A DNA stretch of 64,000 nucleotides from Rhexocercosporidium sp. MPI-PUGE-AT-0058 (taxonomy: Eukaryota; Ascomycota; Leotiomycetes; Helotiales): the NCBI GenBank assembly GCA_020746875.1, contig JAGTJL010000001.1, positions 124,001-188,000 on the forward strand. The letters are read 5' to 3'. A program made the translations under genes and the position numbers. The notes under the pieces are model-generated. The model made no database searches and was not told where the DNA came from. It was given only the letters and a program-made list of their open reading frames with translations. Below, in pieces: positions 23,601 to 36,980 of the stretch (position 1 is the first letter of the stretch; every line of letters begins with the position of its first letter).

Positions 23601-24912
23601 CAGCCAGCCAGCACGAAACCGATCAACCTCAACCAACTCCGAATCAAGGGAAAGTTTGTTGCAAGCGCGCACACGGCGCGGTTATCCCATCTCCTCCTAC
23701 CCCTTGAAAGTTGTGACACAGAAATAAACGCAGACGCAGGAGCAGGCGTAGACAGACGCCAGGGGTCCTCCTTATTCATAGATTTGACTTTTGGCTTCTC
23801 CCACCTCACCTCGCTTGCGAATTGGCGAACCTTCTATCTCTATCTTCCCGTCTCTCTGTGCGCCCATAGGGCAGATTGCGGAGAATCTGCCTTACGGTAT
23901 TAAAAGGTAGACGCGGGCGGATAAATGGGTGCTGGTGTTTCAGACGATCAGTCTTCGCCCACCGACGAACTCTCGTCACCAACTTCCGCTCAGCCAACAG
24001 AGCTCACAGAGAGAGACCTTGTGCTGTGCCCTGGAAATGAGATAGTGAAATGAGGGAGAGATTTTCTTTTACTGGGTAGATCCCCCAGATCCCCCATCCG
24101 TTTTCGACTGGGAGGATCGAAAGTCCGAGAGAGGGGGTAGCACCGCAGGACCAACAATCTTGAATGCCAATATAGTGCGCTCGTTGTTGGATTGGTTTTG
24201 AATTATGCACATCAGGTAGGACGAGGTCTGGTGATTAGAGGAGGCGGGAGGGGGGCCTATAGTAGATTCTATAAGGAGTTTGGCTGGGGGTTGAGGAAGT
24301 GTGAGGGTGAGGATTAGGAGAGGAGTAGGATACGCGGTCGGTGGTAGGCAGGTAGAGAGGAAGGAAGACCATCATCGCAATCTCAACAGTGGTATGAAGC
24401 CAGGGGAAACCAAGTGAAAGTGCGGGATTAGGTTCGAGATCAAGTCAAGAGTCACAGTCAAAGATCAAAGTCAGGATATAGTTTATAAATCTTTCAATTC
24501 TTACTTCCATCCCTCAGAAGCATCGGGCACGTCAGCAAAGTCGCATTAAACTCCCATGTACTTTTTCTGATCCTTCCACATCCCCTCCCACCAAAGCAAA
24601 ATGGAACAGAAATATCAAGCCACCATGCAGGCATATAAAAAAGCAAACCCCTTTCGTTCCCCAAAACGCCAAACGCAATGCAAATTAATCAGATCCCTGT
24701 GTCCCAAATCCCAATTGTTCCATGCTGTGCTGTACTGTACTGTGCAGGCTGGTGTATCATCGAAGCAAGCGCTACGAAAAAAAAAAGCGAAAAAGAATGA
24801 ATGCTGCAAATGCTGCAAAAAGTGCAATATGTAAAAGCAAAACAAGCCGTCGCTGTATGAAGGGTCTTATTTGTACAATTGAAAGCGAGGGTGGCGCAAA
24901 TTCGCAGCTCAA
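20687..24912. other. Gene-free stretch downstream of the WOPR gene
   Basis: 4.2 kb with only scattered short frames. It holds CT-rich and GA-rich tracts (around 21750-21830 and 22160-22200), GAGT repeats near 22590, and several TACTGTAC-like palindromes, for instance near 24731. I found no gene, RNA or transposon signature. Confidence 0.5.
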
Positions 24913-26373
24913 TCAGATCATGAACTTCTTGTCCAAGACCCTGATAGCTCTCTGGTCTTCTCCAACGATGTTTAGCTTCTCGTGAGGGATGTCTGCTGTT
25001 GGTCTTTGGTTGTCACCGCTGCTGGCCTTTGGGCTCTTGCTGCCTGTGCGGCTGCTGTTGCTCTTGTTGTCAGACATGACCGAGACGGAGTCGGTAGCGT
25101 GAACTAAGTGGGAGATGCTTGGAATGCTTTGTGCCTGAGAAGTACCATTGGCTTTTGGTGTGTCTTTGGGAGAGGCAGGCCGAGCTCCAGGGGGTGTGCT
25201 TGGTTGAGATGTCGGTTGTGGCTGCGAGGCATTTTGGGGCGGCGTAGATGTCCTTGGGGCTTCGTTGACGTGGACTGGAGGCAGAGAGATTTGAGGAGCA
25301 GTGAGACGAGGGTCGAGCATCGAAGGGGCTTGGAGAGCTCTCTGTGCAAGCTGTGCTTGCTGTTCTGCGATGAGTCTCGCTTGGGCAACACGTGGACTTG
25401 GGTTTGGTGCGTAGCTAGGCATCAGGTTCGCGGCGGTTGCGGTGCTCATTCCTCTTGAGGAAATGGGAGGAGGTGGAGGTGGAAGCGACGAATCGGAGAG
25501 AGGTGGAGGTGGTCGGTCATAGACTGATTGTTGATGAGGCATCATGCCATTTGGAACGTGTCCATTGGTCATGTGTGGGCTGTGATGTTGGTATGGTGAA
25601 GAATGGGCCGAGCCAGGAGGTGGTGGGAGAGGAGAGTACATTGGGCCTGGGTAGTGTGGGTACGGCGGAGTAGCAGCAGGAGAAGGTGGCCATGAGTAAC
25701 CTGGCTGGTATCCATAGGGTGGTGGAGGGTGACCTCTATGGGGCGATTGCATTGGTTGATGTTGCATGTATGGGCTGTGCTGCATAGGTGTCCTCGTAAC
25801 TGCTGGCCCTTGAGCCTCGTGTACTGTTGACTCTGGGTACATGCCCTTGACTGGAACAATGTGTCGAAGCTGGGGATCCGTCGTGGGCATAGGAAGGTCT
25901 GGAGCACCAGGGTGTGGTCGAGAGTAGTAGCTGATCAGATGTAGGTGTTGACCGGTGGAGGTGGTGATGCTGAACGACTGCTTCATCAATCCGTCTGGCT
26001 TGTATCTGTATCCGTCTGGTCCCTCGCCATCCATATCAAGATCCTCGTCACTGCCTCTCCCGCTGTCTGGTGTCTTTCCATTTGATCGACGGACTGGTGG
26101 TGGGACGAATTGACCTCCTCCTCGCTTGCCCTCCATCTCTCTGTATGTCAAGAAGCTGCCAGACACTCTGCTCGCACTCCATGATTTGCCATCTGTCCAT
26201 CTTCTCATGCCTGCTTCCCTCTCATCCCACACGAACACCGAGCCAGACTTTATAGACTGTCTCTCCTTCTCTGATAATCTTCGCTGGACGCGAGGTAATA
26301 AACCCAATCGGCAAGCTTCGAACAGCTTGATCGCATCCGCAGGGGACCGTACGTGGCCGTAGTATGTATCCAT
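24913..26373 (-). CDS. pac2: WOPR-domain transcription regulator, Pac2 type
   Basis: 486 residues in one exon. The WOPR (Gti1/Pac2) DNA-binding domain is complete: part A spans residues 1-80 (YYGHVRSPADAIKLFEACRLG, SGSVFVWDEREAGMRRWTDGKSWSASRVSG), and part B is around 120-150 (YRYKPDGLMKQSFSI, HLHLISYYS). The sequence fits the Pac2 branch rather than the Wor1/Ryp1/Sge1 branch, whose members read IKSGNVFIYEE and so on. The region between A and B is short and acidic. After part B the protein is Pro/Gln/His-rich and disordered, typical of an activation region. WOPR proteins are nuclear master regulators of morphogenesis, sporulation and, in pathogens, virulence; the target genes here are unknown. 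It is flanked by long gene-free DNA on both sides. Confidence 0.93.
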   Translation of the reverse strand: MDTYYGHVRSPADAIKLFEACRLGLLPRVQRRLSEKERQSIKSGSVFVWDEREAGMRRWTDGKSWSASRVSGSFLTYREMEGKRGGGQFVPPPVRRSNGKTPDSGRGSDEDLDMDGEGPDGYRYKPDGLMKQSFSITTSTGQHLHLISYYSRPHPGAPDLPMPTTDPQLRHIVPVKGMYPESTVHEAQGPAVTRTPMQHSPYMQHQPMQSPHRGHPPPPYGYQPGYSWPPSPAATPPYPHYPGPMYSPLPPPPGSAHSSPYQHHSPHMTNGHVPNGMMPHQQSVYDRPPPPLSDSSLPPPPPPISSRGMSTATAANLMPSYAPNPSPRVAQARLIAEQQAQLAQRALQAPSMLDPRLTAPQISLPPVHVNEAPRTSTPPQNASQPQPTSQPSTPPGARPASPKDTPKANGTSQAQSIPSISHLVHATDSVSVMSDNKSNSSRTGSKSPKASSGDNQRPTADIPHEKLNIVGEDQRAIRVLDKKFMI

Positions 26374-29300
26374 CTTGTCTGTAGTCTTCTGTCGCCTTCA
26401 CTTGAATGTCAGGAAACTTTGGCGTGCTTGTTTCTTCTTGGTGTAGTCGAAGTCAAGGAATGGTGTCCTTATACCTCAGCGCATGCCTCGTCTAGACTTG
26501 CTTGCTTGCTTGATAGCGAGTAGCTTGGTCGTAAGCGTGCAACGTCTATCTTTAGACAGCTCCTGTAGATCCAGCAGCTCTACGCGGCCTTGGTCGTCAG
26601 AGGAAGCTTGAGTGGCAGGTTCCTGAGTAGTAGTTTAGTACGGTTTGGGTTGGGTGATGATGAAGTTGAAACAATTGGCGCTTGATCCTCGTCGCTTCAG
26701 ATGAAAAGTTAGCAACGGCCTTGTCCCACTCCACTTCAATCTCGCAGAAGGGGGAAGTCGACGCGAAGGTGAGACACGGTGAAGCACAAGGTGACAGAAG
26801 CTTAAAACTAAGCTTCTGGGCAGTTCTGCGCGTACTCTTGCCTGTTTGGAGGGAGGCTCTGCCCAGCCCGATCTGACACAGCGACAAGCCGTGGGCTCTT
26901 GCCGATATGCGTCTGAGGGTAGAATGGAAATAGAAGGGGAGGTTGGAAGATGGATTGTATGCAACGGCTTGGTGCGATGTGATGTGATGTGATTCGGAAG
27001 GGAAGTCTTGGTAGGAATTGTGCGGCTGTTTGTGCTGGAAACCGTAGCGACAATGACGCAAGGCAGGCGAGGCATGTAACACCAGAACAGAACAAGCAGG
27101 TCTCCAAGTAGGCGCAGACCAAGAAGCAAAAGTAAAGTGAAAACAACGTACCTTGTGGAAAGCAATCGAATCAGGGACGAAATGAAGCTATTCCCAGAAT
27201 CCGACTTCCGAAATGCTTGAGAGTAATGTGCTTGCTTGACTGCACTGCACTGCTCTGGCTCGTCTGCAAGAGGCGGATGAAATTCCGGCGGAAGTCCGGA
27301 AAATTGTCGGCCGATGGTCTTGGTTGCTTGGTCGGTTGGTTGGTTGGTGACGGTGGGTGGGTCGGGTCACGAGATCCTCCAATTTGATTTGGTTGATGGC
27401 CCTTGGCTGTGATTGCTGAAAGGCTGCCTTGAATATCCTCCCTCAATCGTCTCTATCTGTACGGTGGTGTAGATATCCCTTTGCTTGCAATGTCGAATTA
27501 TCTGATGTCCTGAATGCTGACTCTGACAATTTCGTAGATTGTATCGAACTGTATTGGTACAGTGCCGTGGTGGATGCTGCTCCAGTGCTCTTGATCGTGT
27601 GTTGTCGTGTTGTGAAGTGATGATCCAGTGAGTTGCCTGGCCTTTCCTGCTCTCTTTCTCTCCAGGACATAGGACATATAAAGTAAAGACGGCGGATGTG
27701 AGCGGTATATCAAGTCCTGTGCAACTTACGCTAAGTCCAAATTATTACTCTGCCACTGCACCGCGCTACCAGCAAGGACAAAGCCGTTTGGGGATGGGAT
27801 CGATCGTTCGCTCCCTCGCCCACTTGCCCACTCGCCCACTTCACTTTCTCTTCTCTCGCGGATCATTGGCCCAAATTATCTTAGATTAGGTTTGCTTGGC
27901 AATGGTGGCCAGGGTTCTGGGCAGGGGGCATGGGGTAGGGTAAGGGTGAGGGTGAGGGAGGGTGGTGGTGTAAGGAGCCTTGGGGCGCTAGAGAGAAAGC
28001 TAGGTGAGGGAGCAAAGAGGCGTAAGCTCAATGGGGAAGTGGTTTTCTGTGGGGTGGCAGAGCGCAAATTGTTAAGTGTTGGTAAGAATGCATGGCGGCA
28101 TGGCATGGCTGGGCATATGGTACATGCACTTATGGCCAGGGCAGGGCACAGCATCCTGGAACGGAATCGGCAAGGCATCACTCACTCACTCACTCACGCT
28201 GGACGGTAAATCCCAAATACGGTACCGAGATGCGTGCGTGATGCAAGTGTTTGCCCTTGCGAGGTGGGTGATGGGATGTGATAGGATAGCGTGGCATGGA
28301 CTGCCATGTTGTTGGGAATTGATTCGGACCTGAGAGTTCCAGTTGGCAGTTCAAGTTGGGTTTGCATTTAGATTCTGTGATGAAAAAAGAAAGAAAGAAA
28401 GAAAGCCTTGCCGCGTTGTTTGCCTGGGTCGCTTCCGGGGCCTAAAACCAGTGAGGCAGAGCATTCAATTCTGACTGCGTGAGACACTAGGAGGAGGGTT
28501 GCGTTTATGTAGGCCGTACTATACAAAGATACATACATAGATGCTACCTATCCCCATCATAACACGACTGTGTATGCCTTGATCTGAAAAATCCAACAAA
28601 CAAAATGGTCTACCGCCGCAGCGGGCAGATGTGATGTTGGTCGAGACCAAGAGATGTCTTCTGGGTTGTCTGTCCATTGATTCCTCAGCTTCTCCTCCGT
28701 CCTCCCCCTCTTGATCTCTGGGTATGCCCCACCCCACATCAGCCCAAGACTCTTGGCAAGCGACGACAAGACTCAGGACAAGCAAATCAGGGGATCTTGG
28801 CTGTGTGGCATTGCTCTTAGCGAAAGTGAGGGTAAGAGATAGGCTTCTCGCACATGCTCGCTTTTTGCATCTACCGTGTCTGAGTCACTATGCTAAAGTT
28901 TATGATGTTAATGATGATGATGATGCATTTTTACTCAATCAAGCATATTTCAGTAACTTCACGAGGATGAGGGGGTATGAGATGAGATGAATGTCTGCGA
29001 ACTCGTGAGTTACTTCGAGCTTATTCGTCGTCAATCGGCAATTTTCCGACTTTTCGATCTCGAGGCAGAAAGCAGGCTTAGCCATGTCGGATGTGGAATG
29101 GAGATATGTCCGTCACGAATTCGTAAGCCTGGTCAACTATTTTCGTCCGTCTGTTGATTTCTTGCCTCAAATTTCGCGCAGGCTTGTCCAAAGTTTCTAC
29201 GTCAGTCAGACAGGCAGTTTCAAGGCGCTCAGTTCTCCATGAGTTCATTTCGTCATATCTTTTTCATCTGCGTCGATGTGTCCAGTCGTCCCAGATACGA

Positions 29301-32300
29301 GATCATGTCAGCATGGCTGCTCTTCAAAAGTATCAAGTACAAACACTCTTTTGCACTCTCAGGCATTACGCTTCTCTAGATCAAACTACCAAATCTCGAA
29401 TTTGCGAACCATGATCTCCAGGGCTTTCTAGTAGCTCTGCAGAGAGTTTCGACTAAACGAAGTCGTATACAGTAGGTACGAACTCAAACACCTTCAACGG
29501 CATCTTCAAACCTCCTTGAATCCAGATCACATGGAAACCCTATTTAGTAGAGTATCTTCAGGACATTAGAATGAGATGGATGCCTAACCTCCTATATCCA
29601 AAACCTTGATACATTGTTTTCTAGACTACTACAAGGGATGGACTGGGTTAAGACAAGTGGATGAGGTTCAAACACATCATCTCTAGAGATCAAAGTCCTG
29701 AGGCGGGAAAGCAACGCAGATTGTGTAATAATACGGTACTTTGACTTGTTTCGAGTATTCATCAAGGTGATTTGGCTTTCCCGATCACCAATTCAGCATC
29801 CATTGCCTCTCGGATGAGTCTCATCGTACTTACTTCCCATCCTGTACCACAGGCCCATCATACATGTCTTTCTAGCCGCGCGTATACCCGTCTTCTTTCC
29901 TCCTCCCATCCAGCAAATCATACACTGACGACGCTTTCTCCCCACCCTTCCACGTCCAATCTTCTAGAACAAGCTACAACAACCCCACCCGTCCACCTCC
30001 CAATTGAAGCTTAAAGCAACATTACGTAGGGTACTCACACTACCCAGCTTTACTTCAACACGGTAGTTGTACTGTACTCCCTTTTCATGGATTCCGACGA
30101 CCACGGGCCATGAACGACAGACGAGACGACACGAAATGCCGCAGTTTCGTTTCAATCCCCCAACGCAGGTAGGTATCGTAAAGTTTGTAGCCGACAATCG
30201 CTTACAGACTTCGTCTCCTCTTCATTCCAATTGAGGTGAAGGGAGAGGACTCTGATCCATTTCGGTTCGGTTGGATTACAATTTAGGACCATGGACTCCG
30301 ATGCGTTTTCGTGTTAAAGTTAAATATGAGAGAAATAGGGAGGTGTGAGAGGACGAAGGGGAAGGTGAAGGATCAGGGTATGAGTGCGATGTGCTATTGA
30401 AGTGCAACTCCTGCCGATGTGGTGGGGGGATTTGGGTTTGAGGGAAAGTTTAAATCGGACTTCGAAGTGTGAGGACGAGGATGTGGAAGTTTGGAACATG
30501 TTGCGTGTGTCGGGGTTTTCTCCCACATGATGCCCAGGTTAATTTTTACAGCACATGAGAAATTGTCAACAATTACTTTAGTAGTTGGTAAATTTCTTAA
30601 AAGTTTCACTTCCATTTGGCTGAATCCAATACGATCGAAAGAAGCCACGGTTGATCAAATTATCCGTCGAATCAAGCACCAGGCGGGATTTATCCAGCTC
30701 AAGGAAAGGCTTAAATCGTAAGACTGAAACCTCGGAATTAACCTTAATCGCTCATTTCGTACTGCAATCATTCAACCAACCTTTGGCCATGTTAAACTCA
30801 CGATAAAACAAGGGCTCCCACATGATATCGATACCTTAAGCGCACCTCTCGCCGAAGCATGAATATCTCTGTGGGGCGGCCGTTGGAGATGTTCGGGCTG
30901 AACTTTTCATTTGACATTTTGCGTAATTATTACACCAGGTGCGCAAATGTGTACAGTAGGTTCTTTTAATCTGTAAGAAGGACGGGAGAAGAGAGCAACA
31001 TGTGTCGTCGTCGTCTCTTCTCTTCTCTTCTCTTCTCTTCTCAAATCAACTCAACTCGTACAAGACTAAGTTAAGTTTGCAAAAGAAATAGCTTCCCCGG
31101 ATACAGAGCCAGCCAAACCAGCAAATGAATTACCTAGGGGTCGTACTGTATTAGATTTCCGACCTGATCTCCCTTCTCAATCGGGGTCGCTGCCGTACAG
31201 CGCCGGCGCACTGTAGCAAATACCCATATTGAAATGGGAGATTCAAAACGCGCATTCAGACCTTACCCCGGGAGGAGAGGGGCCAGCATCTCTCTCTACT
31301 TTACTCCTACATCTACCTCCTATCCATTTCAACCAGAATTACCCACGTCACATCACCAACAACTCCCCCTTCAAAGCATTTCTCCCCTCTCTACTCACCA
31401 CCGTTAAATTTCATGCCCATCCCAGGCCACGCAACCCGCCCCAGCCGTCACCCCACCATCCTCCCAAAGCAGTCAAGCTCTCTGCCCTAGCATTTAAGAC
31501 CCACACCATGGCGGCCGGTGGCGTCCCCTTGGCACCTTAGCGACACGGTGTCAAAAATTCAAGGTTTTAAGCATGATTTTTAAGTGTGTGTCGATCCCCG
31601 CCAGCCCTTTCCCATTTTATTTTCTTTTCTCAAGGCCGCCCACCCTCGCTTGGTACTCCCGTCCCGTGTCTGCACACTGCACAAGCACGGAAAAGTATCT
31701 TGCCGAGGCAGCCAATGGAAATGAGAGGGTATGAGGGGATTCCGAGATTTCCGCACACGAGGGGTTATTTTTTTTTGGGAAAGGAGGACTTTGATTACAG
31801 CTGATGATTGATTTGCTGAGGGAAGGCGGAGGAAGGGGGTTCTAATGATGCAATACAAGCAAAGCAATGCGGTGCGATTCAGCAGTAGAATGCGAACGAC
31901 CAGCCCGTGATGATGTGAGCTCGGCTTCTTCAATGCATCTCCTTCGTTCCTTCGCAACCTCGTAACGATTGAACCGACGACGCAAGTTAAACTCGCCGAG
32001 CCTGCAGACCGGCCAAGCTAAGCACAAATCGAATACGATGTAAGTATTGCCAGTACCGGTATGGCAATAATACGAAGGATGAATATGGTTTTACGCCTTT
32101 GGGCTCGGTTTGACTTTAGCTGGCTGATTGAGTGATCAGAGAGTGGGTGGGGTGACAGCCGGATGCCCGCCTTAGGGTGAAGAGTGTGAGGATCGTGTTG
32201 TACAAATAAATGCTATGGACAGAGTGTCCTTTTCCACCACTGCATTCCCCCGCTCGCTCACACAGCGGCGAAGTCTCGTAAGAAGCACCCAAGGCAACTT

Positions 32301-35300
32301 CGCAAAGTCATCTTACCAAACCATCAAGCAAGACCCAGGCTGCACAGTAAAATCCGAACTCCCGCTTACCTGCTTCTCTCTCGATAGATTACTCACCATC
32401 CGTCCCGAACTCTGTCTGCCTGAAGTCCGTAACCTTCCTTTTAATCTACACAGAGTTCGTGATCGAAGCCCGAGTCCGAAAGGAAGACGTAAAGTTAAGG
32501 TTAAAGTTCGAGGTTACCATATCACAACACACCACAACAAGCGCACCAGGCAAATGTCCAGCCAGCCTTCATCAAACGGGGCAAACGCGAAATCTCTCCT
32601 TTATACGGAAAAGCTTGACTGCCTCTCTCGTCAACTCTAATCTCGCTCGTACTACGATTGATTGACGGATCGACGATCGGCCGACCGAGCAGAGTAATAA
32701 ACTGCTGGGTCTACCGGGCACACCCTGTTCCCTTATGGACAAAGACAATTTACTTTGATATGATTTGATTTGTTGAGGTGGCTGGGCTGGGCGCCGGCAT
32801 GGCTCGCTCGGTCTCGGTCAATCTAGTCTCATGCCACGCCAAATTAACCATAAAACCTTACTTTTGGACCCATGGTATGCCCAGAACCGTGGCGCTTGCT
32901 TGGCTGGGCTTGGTTTTCCTATTCAGCAGGTGGTGGAGGGAATGGTTATCTCTCTATCTTCGTTCTTTAACCAACAGACACGACCTATCTGTTCTAGTAT
33001 AGTTAGTCGACGCAGAGCAAGGAATCGGACTTCTACTTATTGGCTTGGTCGGCGTTTACCGTGCACCTCTCCAGTCTCTTTGTGCGGTATGGAGACTCTA
33101 TCCGTCCGTCTTCCAGCCCTGCTACGGTACAGTATGCAAACGCGGAAAAGATATAGGCCCAGACCCTTGCTACAGAAAATAGACGGTGGGAGGTGGCTGA
33201 CATGGGAGACGAGACGACGAATAGAGTTAATTGCTCGCGGGCTTGGCGGCTGCTTGGCTCCTCTCATCATTCTCCTCTTTCCAACTTTCCAAGCCCATGA
33301 GCTTTGGCTTATCCGTCTCCTCTGTTTCTTGGCTTATGTTTGTCTTTTCCTTGGGTGTGGGTATTTAGAAACATGCTTAAGGACAGCCTTTACTAATCCT
33401 ACTGTCATGTCACCGGGCTTGGATGGCTGGGCTAAGGATCATGATGATTTATTTAAGTACTTTCCATTAATTTATTTAGAGTTAATCCTCGCCGAGGCTT
33501 GGAAATGGGGGCATAAGGTAAGGTAGGTAATATGAGAAGGCGGAGTCCCGTAAGTTCCGTGCCGTATGTCATCTCTCAACTCTTAGGAGGACAGACACGT
33601 GGATCCTCGCATCAGATCGGATCAGCATTTTCGGGTGTGTGTCGCATCAAATAACCTTATCCTGCCATCTTTTGCTCGTGTGAGCGACAATCTGCAGCGG
33701 GAAGCCATCCAGCCAGGCAGCGAGACACACACCAGAAACGCCATGGCCAACCCCATCCTTCGCATCTCCTTTCAATCTCCTCTTCAAATAATGCAATCCG
33801 TCCGTAAGGACTCAAGACTCGGCTTTCCTCCGCTCACAAGACATGGCAGCACACATGACAGCATCCAGAACCTCGGCGCCCTCACACCTAGGAAAATAGA
33901 AAGAAAAAGCTACGACAATCGACATCACGCTACTGTCAACTCAAAAGAATTCTGCCGATTGACTGGCGGGGGCGGTTCACAAAAAGCTTGGCTGGTCAGC
34001 GCCACCAACGCCTTCTTTGGACCTTTTGGAAAATCCGAGAATGGGGGCTTGGCGAGGGGGCTGGCTTCGTCGGTTTCGGACCCGTATTTGACATGGCACT
34101 GCGAGTCTACTTCTACTTTGAGGAGTTGCATTTGGTAGATTTTGCCGTGGGTTGAAGAGGTGGTGTTGTCATATCATGACATTAATTGGTTCTTCATAGG
34201 GGATGAGCTGTGTCCATATTTTAAGTTGATGTGTGGAAAATCAGGTGGTTGACGTGAACCCGAAAGCAAAGTCCGAGAAGGCACAGAATAGGAAAAGGGT
34301 TCAGATGAAGAAGGGAAATGCTAGCGTACCCAATAACCGGACTGATCTTATGTCAGACTATGGCTCCGAACAAGTCTCTTCGATTCGTCGATTCGTATCA
34401 TAAGCCTTCGATTAAGACAATTCGTAATCAGGTAGGCAATGACCTCGTCTCTTTCGCAGCTCGTCAACGGACACATGAACCGACGATCCCGAAACCAGCA
34501 ACCAATTCAGACACTCAATCCCATGGTTCCTTGACCTTTACGCCGCATGGTTGCGCACATCTTATCTTGTGGCTCCTCCTCACGTAAATATTCACATTTC
34601 TGTGCCTCAACCGTAATACCGACACATTATCCTAGGGGAAGGAAGCGAGCTGATGTCCGTTTGTGGCGCTGGATGAGCTGAGGTAAAATAGACGAAAGGG
34701 GCGGCACAAGGCTTCCTGCCAAGCAAGCCATGAATATTAATCCAATCAGTTGGGTCGAAGGAGCGGGCTTTTGCAGCTGAGTGAGAATTAGGTAAAGAGG
34801 ATTTGGATGTCGTGATTTAGCAAGGTCAATTAGGAGAGGTCGATGTAGCCCAAGCTACAGACTTTTCCTTGCTGCAGAAAAGGCAATGCAAGAGTTGGTC
34901 AAGGTAAAGAAAGGAAAGAACAGGAAGAATCATCTGCCGAATTCCAATCCATACATCGAAATCCCAGTAAAATGGGACTTGCCATTCCATTTCTTCCAAA
35001 CGGGCTTCCATGTCCAAGCAAAGCCAAGTTTCCATGTGGCACCTTACTGTAGTGGAGAAACGATGCGATTGAAGTGGAGACATTTTAACCCCAAGGCAAA
35101 CGCTAAAACCCGGAAACTTCGGACGTTCGCTCTTGTTTCGGCCCCAATGTTGCAGGTATATTTCTCCACTTCTGTACTGGGCACATCAAGCCAATCCACT
35201 CACCGCAAATCCCTTCTCGATCGAGATCGGGATGACTGCAAGCTTGCTTCATGATCTGATCTCCAAACAAGCTCAACCACATATTCAAAACATCAAACGA

Positions 35301-36980
35301 ACTATGGACTCGAATCATTCTAATGTTTATTTTTACCTTCCTCAGCATGAACCATCGTAAGATCTCAAACCTCCGCAGACGCAAAACTCCCAGTCTTGAG
35401 CATACGAAGTCCCGATCCACTAACTGTTATCCCTGATAGGAAATAACTTAAGTCTCCGTACAGAAAACCCACCCAACACACGGCAGCACAGACAGCAGCC
35501 AAGCACCCAAGCAAACCCTAAATCCAAATAACAATTAATCGGAGTAAAAGAATGATACAAAATTGGGGTACCGTCCAAGGGAAGAAAGCCAAGTGAAAAG
35601 TATAATAAAACGAGCATATTACTGCCGTGCTTTCTGGTCTCACGCTTCCACGTCGCGTCATAACATCGTAACAAGCTTAATTCTCGCATTGCTCGCTGAC
35701 TTGAATAATGGGTCAGTCTGCGGTCGGCCTTCGTTGCTTCTTGTCAGGCCGCGTCAGCTGCCTTCGTGGGTTTGGCACTACTGTAAGTTATTGACTGATT
35801 TGGGTGCGAGTTGGTGAGAGAGAACGCCGGATGTGTCAGCTGGGAAAGGAGTTCGGATTTACGGCTTTTGGGGGTTTGAGTTAGGTGAGAGATACCTGGA
35901 TAAAAATATGAGGTTCTTGCGTTCTTTCTTTCAGGAAAGGGAAATGTTTCGATGCTTCAGGGTTGCTGATGCAGCACAAGACATCACCTTCTCCGTCCCA
36001 CTATTTCAGCCAGCCGCAAGAAGACCTTGAAGTTTAACGACGTTTAAGATCCAATACTGTCTCCAAGCTATCACCAAACTGCCATGATTAGCAATGGCTT
36101 GCCTTGGCACGAATAACCTTAAACCACTTGTGAAGCTGTCCACTGAGTTGAGTCATTGTTCCTTTCTTTATTGATTGCTTGCAGTTGAAGGGAATTAAAT
36201 GTAGTTTTGGCTTGATGGGGAGATCATCAATCTGCAAAAGGAATTTTGATGTGACGGTGATTGAAATTGTGGGGATGCTGAGTGTGTTGAATGAATCATT
36301 TTCTTTTCCTTCTTTCTGGGTATTTTCAGTTTCCATGCAATGATTTGAACAAGATTGAAACTCCGTTTGATGATTACTGGATTGCGAACATCCCTTCTTG
36401 AGGATGTCTTCCTTTCATCCGCGGTGCTAGCTCGTTGGAACACTTGGGGGAATGAAGATGTGGAGGAGGAGATCGATATTTGGTGCTTAAATTCGTGGTG
36501 AGCCAGGGGTCATCAAGTGCTAGTTCGTCTCATTCACGTAAAATCTCTATGATTCGACTCTCATGAGATAGTGAGTTGTTTGCTTCCTTCAGAAGGAGGT
36601 TTGGGTTGGTGTTTTTACGGTTATCTTCTTGATGTAAGATTGTGGCAGAAGGGGATCTACATATCAAGATGTGAAGGTCAAGCAGGTCCTGCTGTCAAGC
36701 GTAACTCTTATGATCTAGCATCACAGATAGCCACAGACCGAGAACTCCATTGGGCAATTCGAATCTGTTGCGAAGTATAATAATTTGCATTCCCAGTAAC
36801 CCCAAAACATTCTCAACAAACAGTCTTCTAGCTATGCCACTGCGATTTTTCAAGGAAACGACAATAGAGAGTCCATTTATTTCAGCCCAAACCACCTGAT
36901 CGTCCTGATCTCCACAACCCACCAGATCTATCACCCGAGTGCCTCTTGCATATCTACAGCAGCCAACTTCTGAACGAAAC
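26374..36980. other. 10.6-kb gene-free stretch upstream of the WOPR gene
   Basis: No frame here has a recognisable domain, codon pattern or plausible exon chain, and no tRNA or transposon ends were seen. Contents: CT-rich promoter-like tracts, a GTACGT donor-like site at 27144-27151 on the minus strand that could start a leader intron of the WOPR gene, GATG repeats near 28915, a TCTTC repeat near 31014-31042, and TACTGTAC-type palindromes near 30068. The part nearest 26374 is presumably a long leader and promoter. The rest may be distal control DNA or a non-coding transcript. Confidence 0.5.
31014..31042. repeat. TCTTC microsatellite
   Basis: Five to six copies of TCTTC within gene-free DNA. 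Confidence 0.85.

Noticed and set aside
32831..33526. 231-codon plus-strand frame in the gene desert
   Set aside because: Irregular composition, no recognisable motif, hydrophobic stretch without topology signals, and no supporting splice structure.
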